This document shows, piece by piece, positions 48,101 through 59,400 of a stretch of 64,000 nucleotides of DNA (the stretch's first letter is position 1; every line of letters begins with the position of its first letter). Origin of the DNA: Stichopus chloronotus (taxonomy: Eukaryota; Echinodermata; Holothuroidea; Aspidochirotida; Stichopodidae); the NCBI GenBank assembly GCA_021234535.1, contig CM037845.1:11924643-11988642 (forward strand). Direction: 5' to 3'. Under the pieces are notes generated by a model, which ran no database searches, was not told where the DNA came from, and saw only the letters and a list, made by a program, of their open reading frames with translations. The translations under genes and the position numbers were made by a program.

Positions 48101-51100
48101 GTGATAACTGCGTGTTACGAATATTCCATGTCATCACTTGTATTGACAAATATATATATATATATATATATACAAGTGCTGACGTGGAATATTTTGGAAT
48201 GAGATGAGTTCTTTACTGAAGAGTTACAATTGAAGAAAGGTATAATGAGGAAGTGGGACTAGAGAGAGGGTGCTAAGGCTTGTTCAAAGAAACGATATTA
48301 ATATTCAAAGATGATGTAACTTTTTTTCAATAACCGATACTTTTATGGTAGAACGAACCCACCATGTACATCCAGGGCCACTTTAACCCCCCGTCATCTT
48401 TGTATACCGGTATCACATCTTTACATTATATACCGTTCCATATTTATTTGATATGTTTGAACAATGCTTGGATTAAAGCAATTTTCAGTGTAAGGTACTT
48501 GCGAAGTCTAGGCTACCTCTCGGAAAATTCCAGTCCACGTTTACATTTTGTCCAGTACAACAAGAACAACAACGAATAAATTGTATCTTAGTCGGACGGA
48601 CAAAGAGAGAAAAAAAAATGACGTAATGGAACTTTAAGTGAAGTCCAATGTGGCAAAAGGCGTGGCATGAACTCCGTAGCACAAATCCATCGGAAATTAT
48701 AGAATAATGTAACTCGCAAACAGCTAAACGTTACGACGTAGGTTTCCCTGAAAATTATCAGGTTATCTCAAAAAATCAAACGGTTGCAATTGCTCCTGGT
48801 TTCCTCAAAAAGGCGTAGTTAGATATCATCAAACGGACACATTTTCACATCGCGGTAGCGCATTATTTACGGCAAATGTTGAAGGCAGAGCTGTTTTGCC
48901 TTACCCGCGGAAAACGTTCCCCATGTTCCTCTTCATTTGTTCAGTGTGTTATTAGTTACCGTGCCCTAGTTGTAGTTTATCTATTTCTGTGATCCTACTA
49001 AATCATTTCCCCAAAACATTGAGCCTATATATACGTATACCAGTTCTACGAAACGTCCTAAAGCGATACACTGACCTTAGTTTTAGTCTCATTGTTTGAA
49101 AGCACGGAAGATCTTTGATGCGAAGATTCATGATAAGTTTGATTCTTACGAAGGGGAGCGAATGTCCCGAAAATGTCCACAGAGGGGCCGAGGGGAGGGT
49201 GGGTAAGCAGGCCCGTGGCCAGATTATAACCGATTTTTAAGGGGGGGGGGGCACATCATTGTTGGAGTTTCGTTTGCCTAGGGAGGGGTCTGAGCAGAAG
49301 GTGTGAGAAATGCTTGCCCTTTCAAGGGATTTAGATACAAAATGGTGCGAGATTGTCCATCTTTTCTTCCTGTATTTGTATTCCCACAAGTAGGACCCTA
49401 AAATGATTTTTTTTTTAAATTTTTTGGGGGGGTTACGTGCACCCGTCACCCCTTCCCCCGTGGCCACGTGCCTGTGGGTAAGTGCATGAGAGATTGTCAG
49501 GTCTCAGGTGGGTTTTTCGCTGCCATATCGCTTCCTATGTGAAACATATGATCAGAGACGTAATGTTTCAGTGTAAATTCGTGACACCTGTCACAGAGCA
49601 GTAGAATCTCACATACATCTCACATATTACACCGTACAGGATGCACCAACGTAATTAGGTTAACCGCTTTTTAAATAAATAATACCTGGAAGAGGATATG
49701 CAGGCTGCTACAAGAGCTCTTCGGATCTACGTCATTTTCACCATGCTTATTGAATGCCAACACCTGTGATAACCATTTACTCTCCATGGTATATGTATCC
49801 ACCATACCTCTGCCCTCGCATAGGTGTTGAAGCATAAGGAAGGGAGGATAAAGACAAGTATAATGGTTGAAAAGTACAAAATGTGTTTTATTTTTTTTTC
49901 TTCAAACAGATCAGTGAAATAGTCACGATGTTTAGTTTGGAGACCCAAAAGGCTTGCTGTGTGTTTCGACTTTAAAGAGTTTCTTTCTAGAATCATACAG
50001 AAGGATGATCATATATATCTTTATAATCAAGTTTGTGCGTGGTAGTGCTCCCATCCATGGTCTGTGAGCCTGACGGCATAGTTCCGGAAAGCATGTTTAA
50101 AGACCGCAGAAGAGGTTTAGGGCCTAACCATACTGATTGTATAGGGATGGGATAGGGAAAACCCAAAGTGATTAGTGATTACACCATGCATCGAAATCTA
50201 ATCATAACATTTGATTTATTCAAATCCAAAGGTCTTTTGTACATGGGGCGAAATAGTGTCAAGGAATTGATCACAAGCTAATTTTTGCTAATCAACGTTT
50301 GAATTGATCAGCTGCGAACCCATTTGATTAACAGTATGATGTGTGAATAAACTGGAGACTTAACTCACTCAAAATGGTGTCAGGTAAGTAAAGCTGGTGG
50401 CCTTGCCTTTAAACAATTTGATCGAGAATTCAAGTTTTCAGGTGGACCAGAGCAGACCAAGGGTTCCCTGGCTAGAGTATAGATTCGCAGCTTCTGTAGC
50501 CCGCACAACATATTTGTATTCACGGAGATGTCAGAGCGGCATCTCCCTGGTGTTTTACTCATGCATCAGGTCTGACTGCAATGGTAATACCAATACCTAC
50601 AATACCAACAAGTTCACATTCTGATAACCATAGATGAAATTTAATCGTGACTGGGCTTTCATGGGTCGAAAATTGGGGGATGCTAACCCGGTTATTTGTA
50701 TGGAGCAGAAACAGAAAATCATGCATATAGCGGGCAAGGAAGAAAATACATACCGTCTGCTTCGCATAAATCAGATAAAGGCTCCGGGCATCTATTCTCC
50801 TTGACTAACTCTGAGAAGTAAAGAATAATTGAAAAACGACATAAAAAAGTTTTTCGACCTGAGATAAAGTTAATAAAATTTCAAGATGATGGCAAGTATT
50901 TGAACTGGTAATTCTTGGTTGACCTCCCCACGTGCTAAGGCGTTCCTTGATTCACATTGAGTGTTACAAACTCCAGAACGTCCCACTGGAGCAGTCATAT
51001 GTCCTCTGCTTGTTATCCCACAGTTAACTTTGGTCAAGATTAACGATCAATCATAATCAAACTCACCCATCCCACCCTCCCCCCCCCCCGAAAAAATAAA

Positions 51101-54100
51101 GCAACATTTTAAAAGGATGACAGTTAATTATGCGAAGACTTTTTCATTATTCTCAATGTATTTTAATATTGTCTGATATGAGGCATGAATATGCATATCC
51201 TGCTAGCGAAAGCACCAAAACCGTACAATTTATTTTGCTAGGTTTCACATCATTTTCTCGAGATATGTATATCATACCTGTTAGACCTGACAGGGTTAGG
51301 TTATGGTCAAAATCATTAAAAACGTTTAGACTTGTCCAAACGCATGATATCATGCTATGGATTGGGTGTGAAAATATTACGTGCAGAGACTGATCTGGGT
51401 TTAAATTTTCAAACCCAAACTAGCAACCGAGAGAAGGAAAATAAGTTTGAATTTAAAATTGATCTCTTTAAAGAGAGTCACCGCTCAATTCGTGCGTTGG
51501 TCATATTGACAGGAAGAAAGCGCCAAACCAAAATGACAATAATATCTCTGTTTTATTTTGCTTTAGTTGTATCGAAAAACCTACATGCAATATAAAAAAG
51601 AGTAGATGTCCTCAGCGCTCATTAATCTAATGTGGTGGCTAATCTAAAAAGAGGAACGGAAGGGGAAAGAGAGAGGGTCGGGGTACCTAAACATGGAGAA
51701 GTTTATTCATCCATATCCTATGAAAGGAGATGGGCAATAGGCAATACTTCGCGTGATTAAGGGTTTTTGTAGTCTTCCCAAAAAATAATCCTTATGGGTC
51801 AAAATCAAATTTCAAAATCTTAACCTAAATATAGTTCCCCGGCAAGGAAAATATTCCCCTCCCACCCTTCTGCCCACGTCCCTTTACTCCCCCCCCCCCC
51901 CTTCGAGTTTATTGCAATTCCGAAACACCTTACTTTGCCAGCCCTCAACGTTGCCCTTCTCTTTTCGGTGGTTGCATGTAAGTTTCTTCGGCAGCGGTGT
52001 AATGCTTGTCGTATTCTCAAGTAGGAAGACATTTTCAATTGGTTCATCATTTTGTTGGAAGGAAACACAAGTCAATAACTTTTGATCTTAATGTCGCATC
52101 CTCTATTTCAGCTATAATTGTTTTCCTAAAAGTTTTCATATGTCAGCTGACTGCATACCTGGGAGGAAGCAATTGAAACTCACTTGTGACTTTCATCTAA
52201 CATTTTCTAGAACACATACAGGTACCGAAATTTACATTTCCAGTACGACGGAATGGAGAAGAGGGTATGATGAGAGAATTTCATAGATGTACAATTCACT
52301 GATAAATATCAACATGTAATGTGCCGTCATGATTTATGCAGCATGCCGCCAAGGAGGGACCCTGCTTAGGGTTTTAGTGTATAGGTTGGTTCACCACTAC
52401 ATAACCGCGTTGAACTTCCCGAGTCACGTTTAATTACGATGTCACACGATTTAGTGGTCAATCTTTGGCTGCATTGTACATGTTGCCCACTATGCCTTTA
52501 CAGTGTATATGATTTAACTTATTAAATTCATCGTTAACATGTCAACAAAGCCCATGTATTTGCCCATAATTTGTTCATTTTTTTTTAATTATAAAAAAAT
52601 TGCTCCTACCGATTTCAGAATCAAGACTTGCAATTCTTGCTTTTTTTAAAAGTAAAAAGAATATAGACCATTTGTCATTTCAATTGTTTGGTTCCTCTTT
52701 CATTTTGATCTTGACCTCATTTTATCAGTGTCAAACTAATTTAATCTCAGGCCATGTCTTTTTGTTTTATGTGAAAGATACTGTATCAATAGTAGTTTTT
52801 TTCTCTTGTTCAAATTCTGTCCAATATTATTCACCTTCGAATTTCATGGGGGGGGGGGGGGGTTGGGTAAGGCGTTTGACAGGGTAGCGCCAACCCCCCC
52901 CCCCCTCCTGGTTACGGTACTAGTAACTTGTCATGCAATTAGACAAGCTTCCATGCAACAGTTTATGACATATAATTCTTAGGTGAATCCCGGAACGACT
53001 GGCGATCACGGTCAGTCCAAGGCCCAATATTTTCAGTGTGAATGGCAGGTAACAGAGCCATAATAATTTAGTGTAGTACGATACCCCCTGACCTCCTGAA
53101 AGATGGTTTTAACATAAAATAAAAATCACAGAACAAGTGCTTCGTTGGAAAAGTCGAGTACAGTGCGGAAGCAATATTGTCGCTAGTATAGTTCAACCAT
53201 AACCCAAAAAGCAGGGACTTCACCCTTAGATGCACTTAAAGGGAGTCATTGGGTTGATACTGATCAGTTTGTGAAGTTATACAAAGGTACAAACGAATGG
53301 CAATCCTTAAAATTAGCATAATTAGTCAAATTTCATATCCAATAGTTACAACAACAAAAAAACTGTCAATTTTCTTTTTAATTTTTGACCCTGACTTGTA
53401 CTGGCTGTGTGCGAATGAATTAGTGCTAAAAACTGTCAGGTGAATGAAATTTCTAAAACCCAAATGAGTCGTTAATTACTCACTCATCAAAGTTCCCTTG
53501 TATGTGACACATGGTGGATTCTCTTGGTTGACAATTTGTCATTAGTATTTGACGAAAACTTGACTTGCTTAGAAAATTTACTGAGTTTCGTGAAACAACT
53601 CAATGAGCCTCTTTAAAGGCTAAATGCCTGCACCATTGATCGTAAAGTTGGTTGCGTCATTAGTCAACGAAGCGGTCTCGTGTTTGTTCATTACTCCTCT
53701 TAAGACTAAGACTGACAAGGAAAAATGCATTGCACTCTGCTACGTAGGGAAGCCCGCTATGCACATCGAGCGATTTTTATCCCTTACCCGTCCCCCGACG
53801 TTAACTCTCAGACATCTCGCCCCCACAACGGACGTGGATCACACTCATGCACCAGAACTGACTCTACATTAATAATTCGAAGTTACGGTTGTACGGAAAA
53901 AAAAAAAAAAACGATACATACCAACACCTGCTCGGAAGGTTATCAGCCGTCAAAGAGGTCGCAAACGCAACGTTATGCAACAAGTGCACGTGCCCCTCCC
54001 CCACCCCATTTCAATTATATCACAGAATTAATAACATGGAAATCCGACCCAGCTACGAGTATGATTGGACACAAGACAGCCATGATTTTCTCATGGAATA

Positions 54101-55451
54101 TTGGAGTGAAATTTTCGGTCATAGGAATGAGCAATTCTTCGAAACACGAATCAGTTCGACAGTATATGATGAGATTCCATGGTTTATCGGTATCTGGAAG
54201 TGGGTAATTTGTAGATGCTGCATAAAACACATTATTGCTCGGTGAACAATATACACTCACATAGTAGATAATCCTTGCACTGACGTGAAAGATTGGGATA
54301 GACCTACCTACTACAACTGAGACAGAGATTTGGCTTTATTTTGTTTCCAGCCTTTCTCTGCATGAAATTTTTTCAAGTATGCTTTCCACCTATAGATTGT
54401 GACGTGAAAACTGCCACGAAACGACCGAAATCTTTGCGAGATATTGATTTTTACCTCATCTGGAGAAAAAAAGTATGTTAAATGTAAATTTTCAAATTGG
54501 TATGGCAAAAATTAATAAACGGCGGGTCCCACTTTTGATAAATTAATCAAAGCTAAAAGTTTTAACTATATATTCAATCTATTTTTGAAATCTGTTCTGC
54601 TTTTTACAGTGAAGTCACTTCTGCTTGCATAATCTTTTTGTTGCACATGCATGGGCGTGTTTTTTTTTTTTTTAAGTGGTGTGGGTGGGGTCGTCTGACT
54701 ACAAACTCGGTGACGTTATCAGCATTTTTCATGGTGTGTGGGGGGGGGGGGGAGGAGTAGGGGTCACAGGCAAGCAGTAATGACTCCATCTAAGAGAAGC
54801 ACCTATATCCATATGTCGTCGGTGGGTCTAGCATACAGAGAAAATGTTTTGATAAAATGCCTCTCAGATTGAAGAAAATGTTGCAGACTCTCTGGCATTG
54901 TAAATTTCAGCTTACTTTTTTTCAATTATTTCCTTTTTTTATAACACAGCTTAAGTTGGAAAGATACACTTCCATCAAAAAAAAAAAAGTTTACTATGTT
55001 ATTTTCATTTTTAAGTCACGGGTATGGGGAGGATGTGTTAGCTGTCGAGTCCACTACAAAGAAATTGAGGTTCAGTCCCCCAGACCCAACCCAGTCTACA
55101 CCCATGGTAACATGTGACTTACGTGGAGCAAAACTGTGCAAAAAAAAGTGTATTATACAATCGAAAGTCTTTGGCCCAAATATATTTACCATCCTCTTTA
55201 AAAACTATTTGCTCACCTTGATTGACTGACCAAGGTGACTCTCCGACGAGGACTACGGTCACTCCGGCCTCTATCCTGCCGTCATTCCCCCCTGAAGTAT
55301 CTGGTTCGCAGTCGCGGCTAGCCCCGACTGATGCGTTTATCCGAACCACGTGGTACACCGGCTCGCTATCGGCACCCTCTCGGAGGGGCGCAGACGACAC
55401 CAACGCAAACAGTTTGACCAAGAAAAAAGGCGCGAAAAGTTTAAGATCCAT
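29927..55451 (-). CDS. Secreted astacin metalloprotease with C-terminal kringle (six exons)
   Basis: Exons 55451-55217, 41082-40609, 36019-35902, 34013-33893, 32581-32275 and 30189-29927 join in frame (phases 1, 1, 2, 0, 1) to about 505 residues. Signal peptide: about 1-20. Prodomain aspartate switch: FQGD at 88-91. A low-complexity acidic then His/Arg/Gly-rich linker runs 105-205. Furin-type site: RSKR at 210-213. Astacin domain: 214-410, with zinc motif HEIGHAVGLWH (304-314), Met-turn SVMHY (359-363) and cysteines 256, 277, 296 and 410. Kringle: 420-505 with six cysteines. Family knowledge: astacins are secreted zinc endopeptidases activated by propeptide removal. All catalytic residues are present, so activity is likely. 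CUB and EGF domains, common in relatives, are absent. The substrate is unknown. Confidence 0.92.
30190..32274. other. Protease intron 5
   Basis: No exon or clear mobile element. A mixed C/T run lies near 30679-30701. Three variants of the near-palindrome aaaccaggttt lie at 31240-31320, and T-rich tracts near 31840-31950. Confidence 0.45.
32275..32581 (-). CDS. Astacin-kringle exon 5: C-terminal half of catalytic domain
   Basis: Acceptor cttcttcag/AGT, donor CCAGAAG/gttggt; 307 bp. It begins SRRDRDKYIRVVTANI. The Met-turn SVMHYD carries the methionine and the tyrosine ligand; Asp replaces the Gly most family members have after Tyr. It ends AQVNAMYECNQKKPLPE with the last astacin Cys. The frame runs on into the intron without a stop for 15 codons, but the donor phase fits the kringle exon. 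Confidence 0.94.
32582..33892. other. Protease intron 4
   Basis: No exon. A ggtggcgctccgcttag segment near 32870 resembles, in inverse orientation, part of the hAT-type element at 37835-38649 (ctaagcggagcgccacc), which suggests a small related fragment. Confidence 0.4.
33893..34013 (-). CDS. Astacin-kringle exon 4: zinc-binding motif
   Basis: Acceptor catgcacag/G, donor GAGCAG/gtcagt; 121 bp. It encodes CWSFIGKQGGEQILSI, then TCNTMRTVVHEIGHAVGLWH and EQ. The HExxHxxGxxH zinc ligands (His304, 308, 314) and the general base Glu305 are intact. Cys277-Cys296 is the small second disulfide by homology. Confidence 0.95.
34014..35114. other. Protease intron 3, distal part
   Basis: Nothing recognised apart from a C run near 34906. 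Confidence 0.35.
35115..35472. mobile_element. TTAA-flanked MITE (piggyBac-like), copy 2
   Basis: TTAA at 35115-35118 and again at 35469-35472. The internal ends read AGGGAAATAAGGCGTTT and, inverted, GTGAAGTAGGGCGTTTA. It is collinear with the copy at 24177-24526. It is inserted in intron 3 of the protease gene. Confidence 0.82.
35902..36019 (-). CDS. Astacin-kringle exon 3: first catalytic-domain helix and beta strand
   Basis: Acceptor tcttttcag/CG, donor CCCGG/gtacgt; 118 bp. It encodes DDYKTVIRMGMRHWEKKTCV and then DFVPRKKQKDYLRFAFYPG, the AM..WE..TCV.F block of astacins. Cys256 is the partner of Cys410 by homology. The exon was found by its motif, being too short to appear as a long open frame. 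Confidence 0.92.
36020..37826. other. Protease intron 2, proximal part
   Basis: G run at about 36102-36110 and C run at about 36247-36254. No exon or repeat recognised. Confidence 0.35.
37835..38649. mobile_element. hAT-type MITE, 815 bp, with 8-bp target duplication
   Basis: Flanked by a perfect direct repeat CTCTCCAT (37827-37834 and 38650-38657). The ends are CATGGGCGTCAGCAAG and, inverted, CATGGGCGTCAACAGG. The 8-bp duplication and the CA.GGGCGT-type ends are characteristic of hAT elements. There is no transposase frame. It lies in intron 2 of the protease gene. Confidence 0.9.
38658..40608. other. Protease intron 2, distal part
   Basis: No exon recognised. The plus-strand open stretch at 40220-40447 includes a common repeat-like phrase (gtggcggccatcttggattttt) and is not credible as a gene. 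Confidence 0.35.
40609..41082 (-). CDS. Astacin-kringle exon 2: aspartate switch, linker, furin site, mature N-terminus
   Basis: Acceptor ttatatag/AT, donor AACCTAC/gtgagt; 474 bp. It encodes GESYTSPFFQGDIILTDE with the FxGD switch, then a linker of repeated Glu-Asn-Thr-Pro-type units and a His/Arg/Gly/Ser/Thr-rich part with a run of five Thr. RSKR follows, and then ALVKPKEFRWDNGIIPFTI, the start of the mature astacin fold. The antisense frame is also open here because of the codon bias; it is not a gene. Confidence 0.93.
42841..42853. promoter_or_regulatory. X-box-like palindrome (RFX type)
   Basis: GTTGCCTAGCAAC matches the inverted half-site layout bound by RFX factors. A further ctggcaac half lies about 15 bp on. 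It sits in protease intron 1; no function is shown. Confidence 0.3.
44343..44429. repeat. Foldback hairpin of about 87 nt
   Basis: The left arm GGTCGTCCTAGCGTTAAGTA and the right arm (inverted GGTCGTCCTATAGCGTTAAG) pair almost fully, with a 2-nt bulge. Weaker pairing continues toward a loop near 44380. It could be a tiny MITE relic or a precursor-like hairpin. Confidence 0.75.
46275..46891. mobile_element. TTAA-flanked MITE with perfect terminal repeats
   Basis: TTAA then AGGGGAAATCAGGGTTT at left (46275-46295) is matched exactly by the inverted sequence ending in TTAA at right (46871-46891). At 617 bp it shares the TTAAAGGG..AAAT start with the MITEs at 24177 and 35115 but has different internal sequence. 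The perfect ends suggest it is younger. It lies in protease intron 1. Confidence 0.85.
46892..49199. other. Protease intron 1, middle part
   Basis: No exon recognised. It holds the AT-loop hairpin at 48120-48193. Confidence 0.4.
48120..48193. repeat. Hairpin with (TA)n loop
   Basis: The 24-nt arms (48120-48143 and 48170-48193) pair at 22 positions and share the TATTCC..GTCA.CACTTGTAT layout. The 26-nt loop is nearly all a TA repeat. Confidence 0.8.
49208..49474. mobile_element. Small hAT-type MITE, 267 bp, with 8-bp target duplication
   Basis: Perfect direct repeat TGGGTAAG at 49200-49207 and 49475-49482. The ends are CAGGCCCGTGGCCA and, inverted, CAGGCACGTGGCCA. The interior includes a G run (about 49242-49251) and a T run. 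It is non-coding and lies in protease intron 1. Confidence 0.9.
49483..55216. other. Protease intron 1, 5' part
   Basis: No exon recognised. It has several long C or G runs (51891-51901, 52848-52862, 52895-52905, 54739-54751). Open stretches at 50380-50562 (minus) and 53725-54260 (both strands) have no splice or family support. Confidence 0.4.
55217..55451 (-). CDS. Astacin-kringle exon 1: signal peptide and start of prodomain
   Basis: The ATG at 55451 begins a hydrophobic leader, MDLKLFAPFFLVKLFALVSS, with likely cleavage after residue 20. About 58 residues of prodomain follow, including one Cys (residue 48) and ending ESPWSVNQ. The donor CAAG/gtgagc leaves one base, G. Exon 2 supplies AT to complete an Asp codon. 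The link to exon 2 rests on phase and context; a symmetrical phase 1-1 exon in the 14-kb intron cannot be excluded. Confidence 0.82.
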
Positions 55452-55502
55452 GATCAGTCAGTTTTATGGTAACGTGAAAGCTCTCACAATACCATGTAAG
55501 AG

Positions 55503-55508
55503 TATATA
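55503..55508 (-). promoter_or_regulatory. Candidate TATA box of the astacin-kringle gene
   Basis: The minus strand reads GGATTATATACTC about 55 bases before the start codon. This allows a start of transcription near 55475 and a short leader. It is inferred from position only. Confidence 0.4.
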
Positions 55509-55659
55509 ATCCACGAATTGCAAAGAAAAGTCACCAGGAGGAGTAAACTGAAGAATATTAGAAAGTCTAACAGAGCGACCTTTGTCGAAATTTCTGTCCG
55601 ATGTTGAGGATGGATATTGCTTTTACCAAATTTTAGAAAGTGATATTTCCATCAAGAAA

Positions 55660-56410
55660 CAGGAAAATCATCCCTGAACAAAAAATATAGACCCTGGTTA
55701 GACTTCCATACAAGGGTTACAAATTGAAACAAAGATGGTGTTGCACGATCTCGCTTCGTTCCAATTTCCAATCAGTTTTAGGGTCTATCGACGCACGCCG
55801 CCTGTATCGTCAGACAAATTTTCGAAGTTTAATATACACCGACCTTGTGGAGTCTCCCAGATTCTGTCTTCCAGTCTACAGGAACGGTTCATCTGGCAGT
55901 CAGACGTCACGATCCTGGATTCCAACGATATTAAAGAAAAGAAAGTGAAAACTACTGAGTATATTAATAGTCGGTGAATAAATTTTTCCGCTCAATGAAG
56001 TAGACAAAATGCAAATTAGCGTCCATGCCGGATGGCGAAAGGACTTTCGACGAACGAGTTATTTCTATTGGCAAATATCTGGAGCAGACCACCCTAGAGA
56101 TGATGAACGTCTCAAAAATGAGAATGCTTAATCTAACTATTTGGATAAAATCATAAAAATGGTGATCTATAATCCGTAATTACAGCAGAACTGGCTATGA
56201 TCGAGTGGGATCACCAAGTGTACGCAAGCACTGCGAAGGAGTCTATCCACAACGCATCCTATATACAACTCTCAGGCCGACTTTCTATGGGACGGTGTCA
56301 GGTAAACAACAACCTCAGCGAGGGCAAAATGAGGGCGGAAATCTTTAAAAGTGAAAGCACTCTTGTCACGATTATGACGTCAAAATATTTCTTCCTATCT
56401 TGATTGTTGA
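55660..56410 (+). other. Exon-like open stretches, unassigned
   Basis: Several open frames occur in series on the plus strand. 55735-55977 ends EKKVKTTEYINSR, and 56000-56130 contains MQISVHAGWRKDFRRTSYFY. A segment at about 56187-56300 is bounded by aattacag and gtaaac. I recognise no family, and two frames are open at once in places, so it could be an unknown gene or an old mobile element. Confidence 0.25.
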
Positions 56411-59400
56411 ATGTATCTGGGTGATAAATTCAACTTATATTCGACCTGCTCGATTTGTCAGTTATATCGGACTAACTTGTTTCAGTTAGTTTGACTGCGT
56501 TTTCGTCAGCTAAAAGAATAATTTGGTTAAACATGGCTGCAGCCATTTCCGCTGTCCAATTTCTGCTTGGTGTGCTGTATGTAGCCTGTGTTTACCTCTG
56601 GTTTGAGGAAAATAACACACAGAGAGTCCCTCTCACGACTATCTATATCATTCTTCTACAGAACCATATAGTTTTGTATCGATATTGCTATTACAACAAG
56701 GAATCAACTAATCTTATCAATGCTTTCTACAAGTTAAAAATATTTTGTCCCCAAGATTGGTCTAATTTCGATTTCAGGGTGATCTTACTATGCCATGCAT
56801 CTTTCGAAATGTGATACCTCAAACAGTAATCTGAGAAATACCTGCATAAATTTAACGGTAGACTTCACTAAACGATTAAACGAATGATAATTTATTATAT
56901 ATTTAGGACGGAAATCGGCGACCTCGCGTGGAAGTATCATATTCGGTAACTGGTTGACCCGATAAAATTCACTAATGGATGGTGGATAGTTTTCGGGATG
57001 ACAGGAGACCCCAAGTACTTTATGTGCGCAGTCATCCGTTTGCGATTTGCATAGCTTTATCACTAGAAATTTATTGGATGGTGGAAATTAGGAAAATAAA
57101 ATCCTTCACAGCCATCCCCCCTTCAAAATAAATGGAAAAAAAAAAACTTGCTTTTTCTCTATTACTGTCATGGAACCCTGAACTGATAAGACACCTAAAC
57201 TGTTTGAAAGTGACCATTGTTACGGAGATTGTGGAGCATTGACGTCATAAGAAGTTCATTGCATTAGGGCAAATGGGGTTGGGGGTCAATGTGTGTATGA
57301 ACTGCTTTTGACGTCCAAAAAGCAAAAATGATCACTTTGTGCAAGATTAGTCACGACATTAAAATTGAGCTTGGTTGTGACTCCACAGTATATATATCTT
57401 CTTTTTGGGAATAAAACGGATCCGTATAAAATTCCGAACCTGTGCGGTCAACAGTTTTTCTTTAGAGAGAATCGAACAAGGTCCATTACAGTGAAAAAAT
57501 CACGAAATGTTGTCTTCCAAACGTACGAGCTTATAGTTAAACGTAAGACAAAAGACCGCGTTAAAGGCAGGAGGGCAAAATGAGATGAAAGGGAATATTA
57601 TGACGGTAGATGCCTACGTTCAGTCTCCGTATGGGGGTCGTTTTTCTTTATCTTCATGTCGGTTCATGAACATATGGTTAGAATACTTCTTTAAAAGAGA
57701 AAAAGTAGTTTTTTAAAAAAACTGCTCTGATATCTGTGCAGCAGTTTTTTTTTTTTCAAAATGAGACTGACGAAACATACTTCCTCTACAAAACTGTGGT
57801 ATTAGTAAAAGGTGAGTTGGTATTGAAAAAAAATTCGATACAAATATCCTCTAGATAGCTATAGGAATTGTCTTTCCTTGAATGAGGACCTCTTTCACTC
57901 TTGTGACCCCCCCGAAAAGCCCCTGCTAGGGGCCATCCCCCTAAACTCCCTCACCCCTTTCGTCGCACCGTCACTGCAGTGAAAAAACTTTGTAAACACC
58001 TCTAGTAATGGGAAAAAGTTACTCCCAATCGCTACAGCGTATCAACTGGGCAAGTATTTTTTTTTTCTGAAATGCCATTAGACAAATGAAAAATAAAAGT
58101 AACCTGATTGATCAACTTAATGCTTTGATTAATCAAATTAATACTTTGCAAGACCATTCTTCATACAGTATTTGTACTATCAACCCATTGTACCTTCCCC
58201 ACCCTGGCATCCCCACTCCACCCCCCCCCCCCCCCCATTCTTCTTTCTCTTTCTGTCTCTCAATTTAAACAGTTGAGAAATACCACATCTAAGACAATAC
58301 ATCACATGTTAAATCCGTACTTCTAATACTCTTGCCTGTGTTCAACAAAACAATCACTAAACTGTTGTTATCGATGGGTGTAAAAATGCAAACGACTAGA
58401 GAAAGAACAACACAGGCAAAAAAAAAATAAAATAACAAAGAAGAAGAAAAAGCAGGACTGAGAAGAATTAAGAAGAGGAACTAAAGAAAGAACAGACAAG
58501 ACATTCGCTGTTTCTCGCAAGTCTGGGACACACAGATGCCACGGACAATTAACGGATGCCCTGTGCCTAATATGGTTGGTTGTCATGGAGACTACTGGAC
58601 TCCTTGTCCGTCTGTTAAAATGATTTCCATCCAATTAACATAGAGATGAACTCTGGAGAGGTTTGATTGGTCGATGTGGCATATTTTCTTTATCAACACA
58701 TTTGTAATTGTCATTGTTGCACAGGATTGTCATGATCTATATTAACTCTTTGAAGTGGCGGGATGCTTTCACTCTCCTTTTTTTTTCCAATTTTTATAGT
58801 TTGGTCATGGCTGATTTGCATGGTTTTGTAAGGCCTAATTAGCATATTATTACACTTCATAATTTGCATCGCGTTGTATGAGATAGCGGGGCCTGAGCTA
58901 TGGAAAAGGCTAGGCTCTTGAAGTAGAATACAGCCACTGCCTGTTGAACACCGATGAAACTTTTTTGTTTCTCTAGAGTCTTGGGCCTCTGTTTTCTCAA
59001 ATTAAAACAAAATACATCGCCATCCCTTCAGCATTTCCCTCATCGAGTGTTTTTTCCAACTCCAAACTTGACTTCACTGATGAGTTAATATACTATTTGT
59101 TTTGACTGTTTCTACTATGACACCCAATCTCTAGCAGTTAACAAATTATCAAGGTTGCTCGGTCATTATATTTTCTTGGAACCTCAAATCTAATGCACAA
59201 CTTTACTGCCTAGATTTAAACGTCGGATATTAGTTCTAGTTCACATTTTTTCCCGTTATTATGACAAATATTCCCTCCATTTGACTTCAATGATGGTTAC
59301 AGAATATTTTTTTTTCATCTCTAATCACTTCCTTTTTAAGAAAATAATCCAAAATGATTTGCAGAATTTCGAATCGTTTCCTTAGCAACACGTATTATTT

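Noticed and set aside
50380..50562. 60-codon minus-strand open frame with protein-like composition
   Set aside because: No family recognised and no acceptor/donor pair; the adjacent sequence is part of an interspersed repeat shared with 7480-7660.
53725..54260. Long overlapping open frames on both strands
   Set aside because: Three frames open at once, with no splice sites or recognised motif on either strand.
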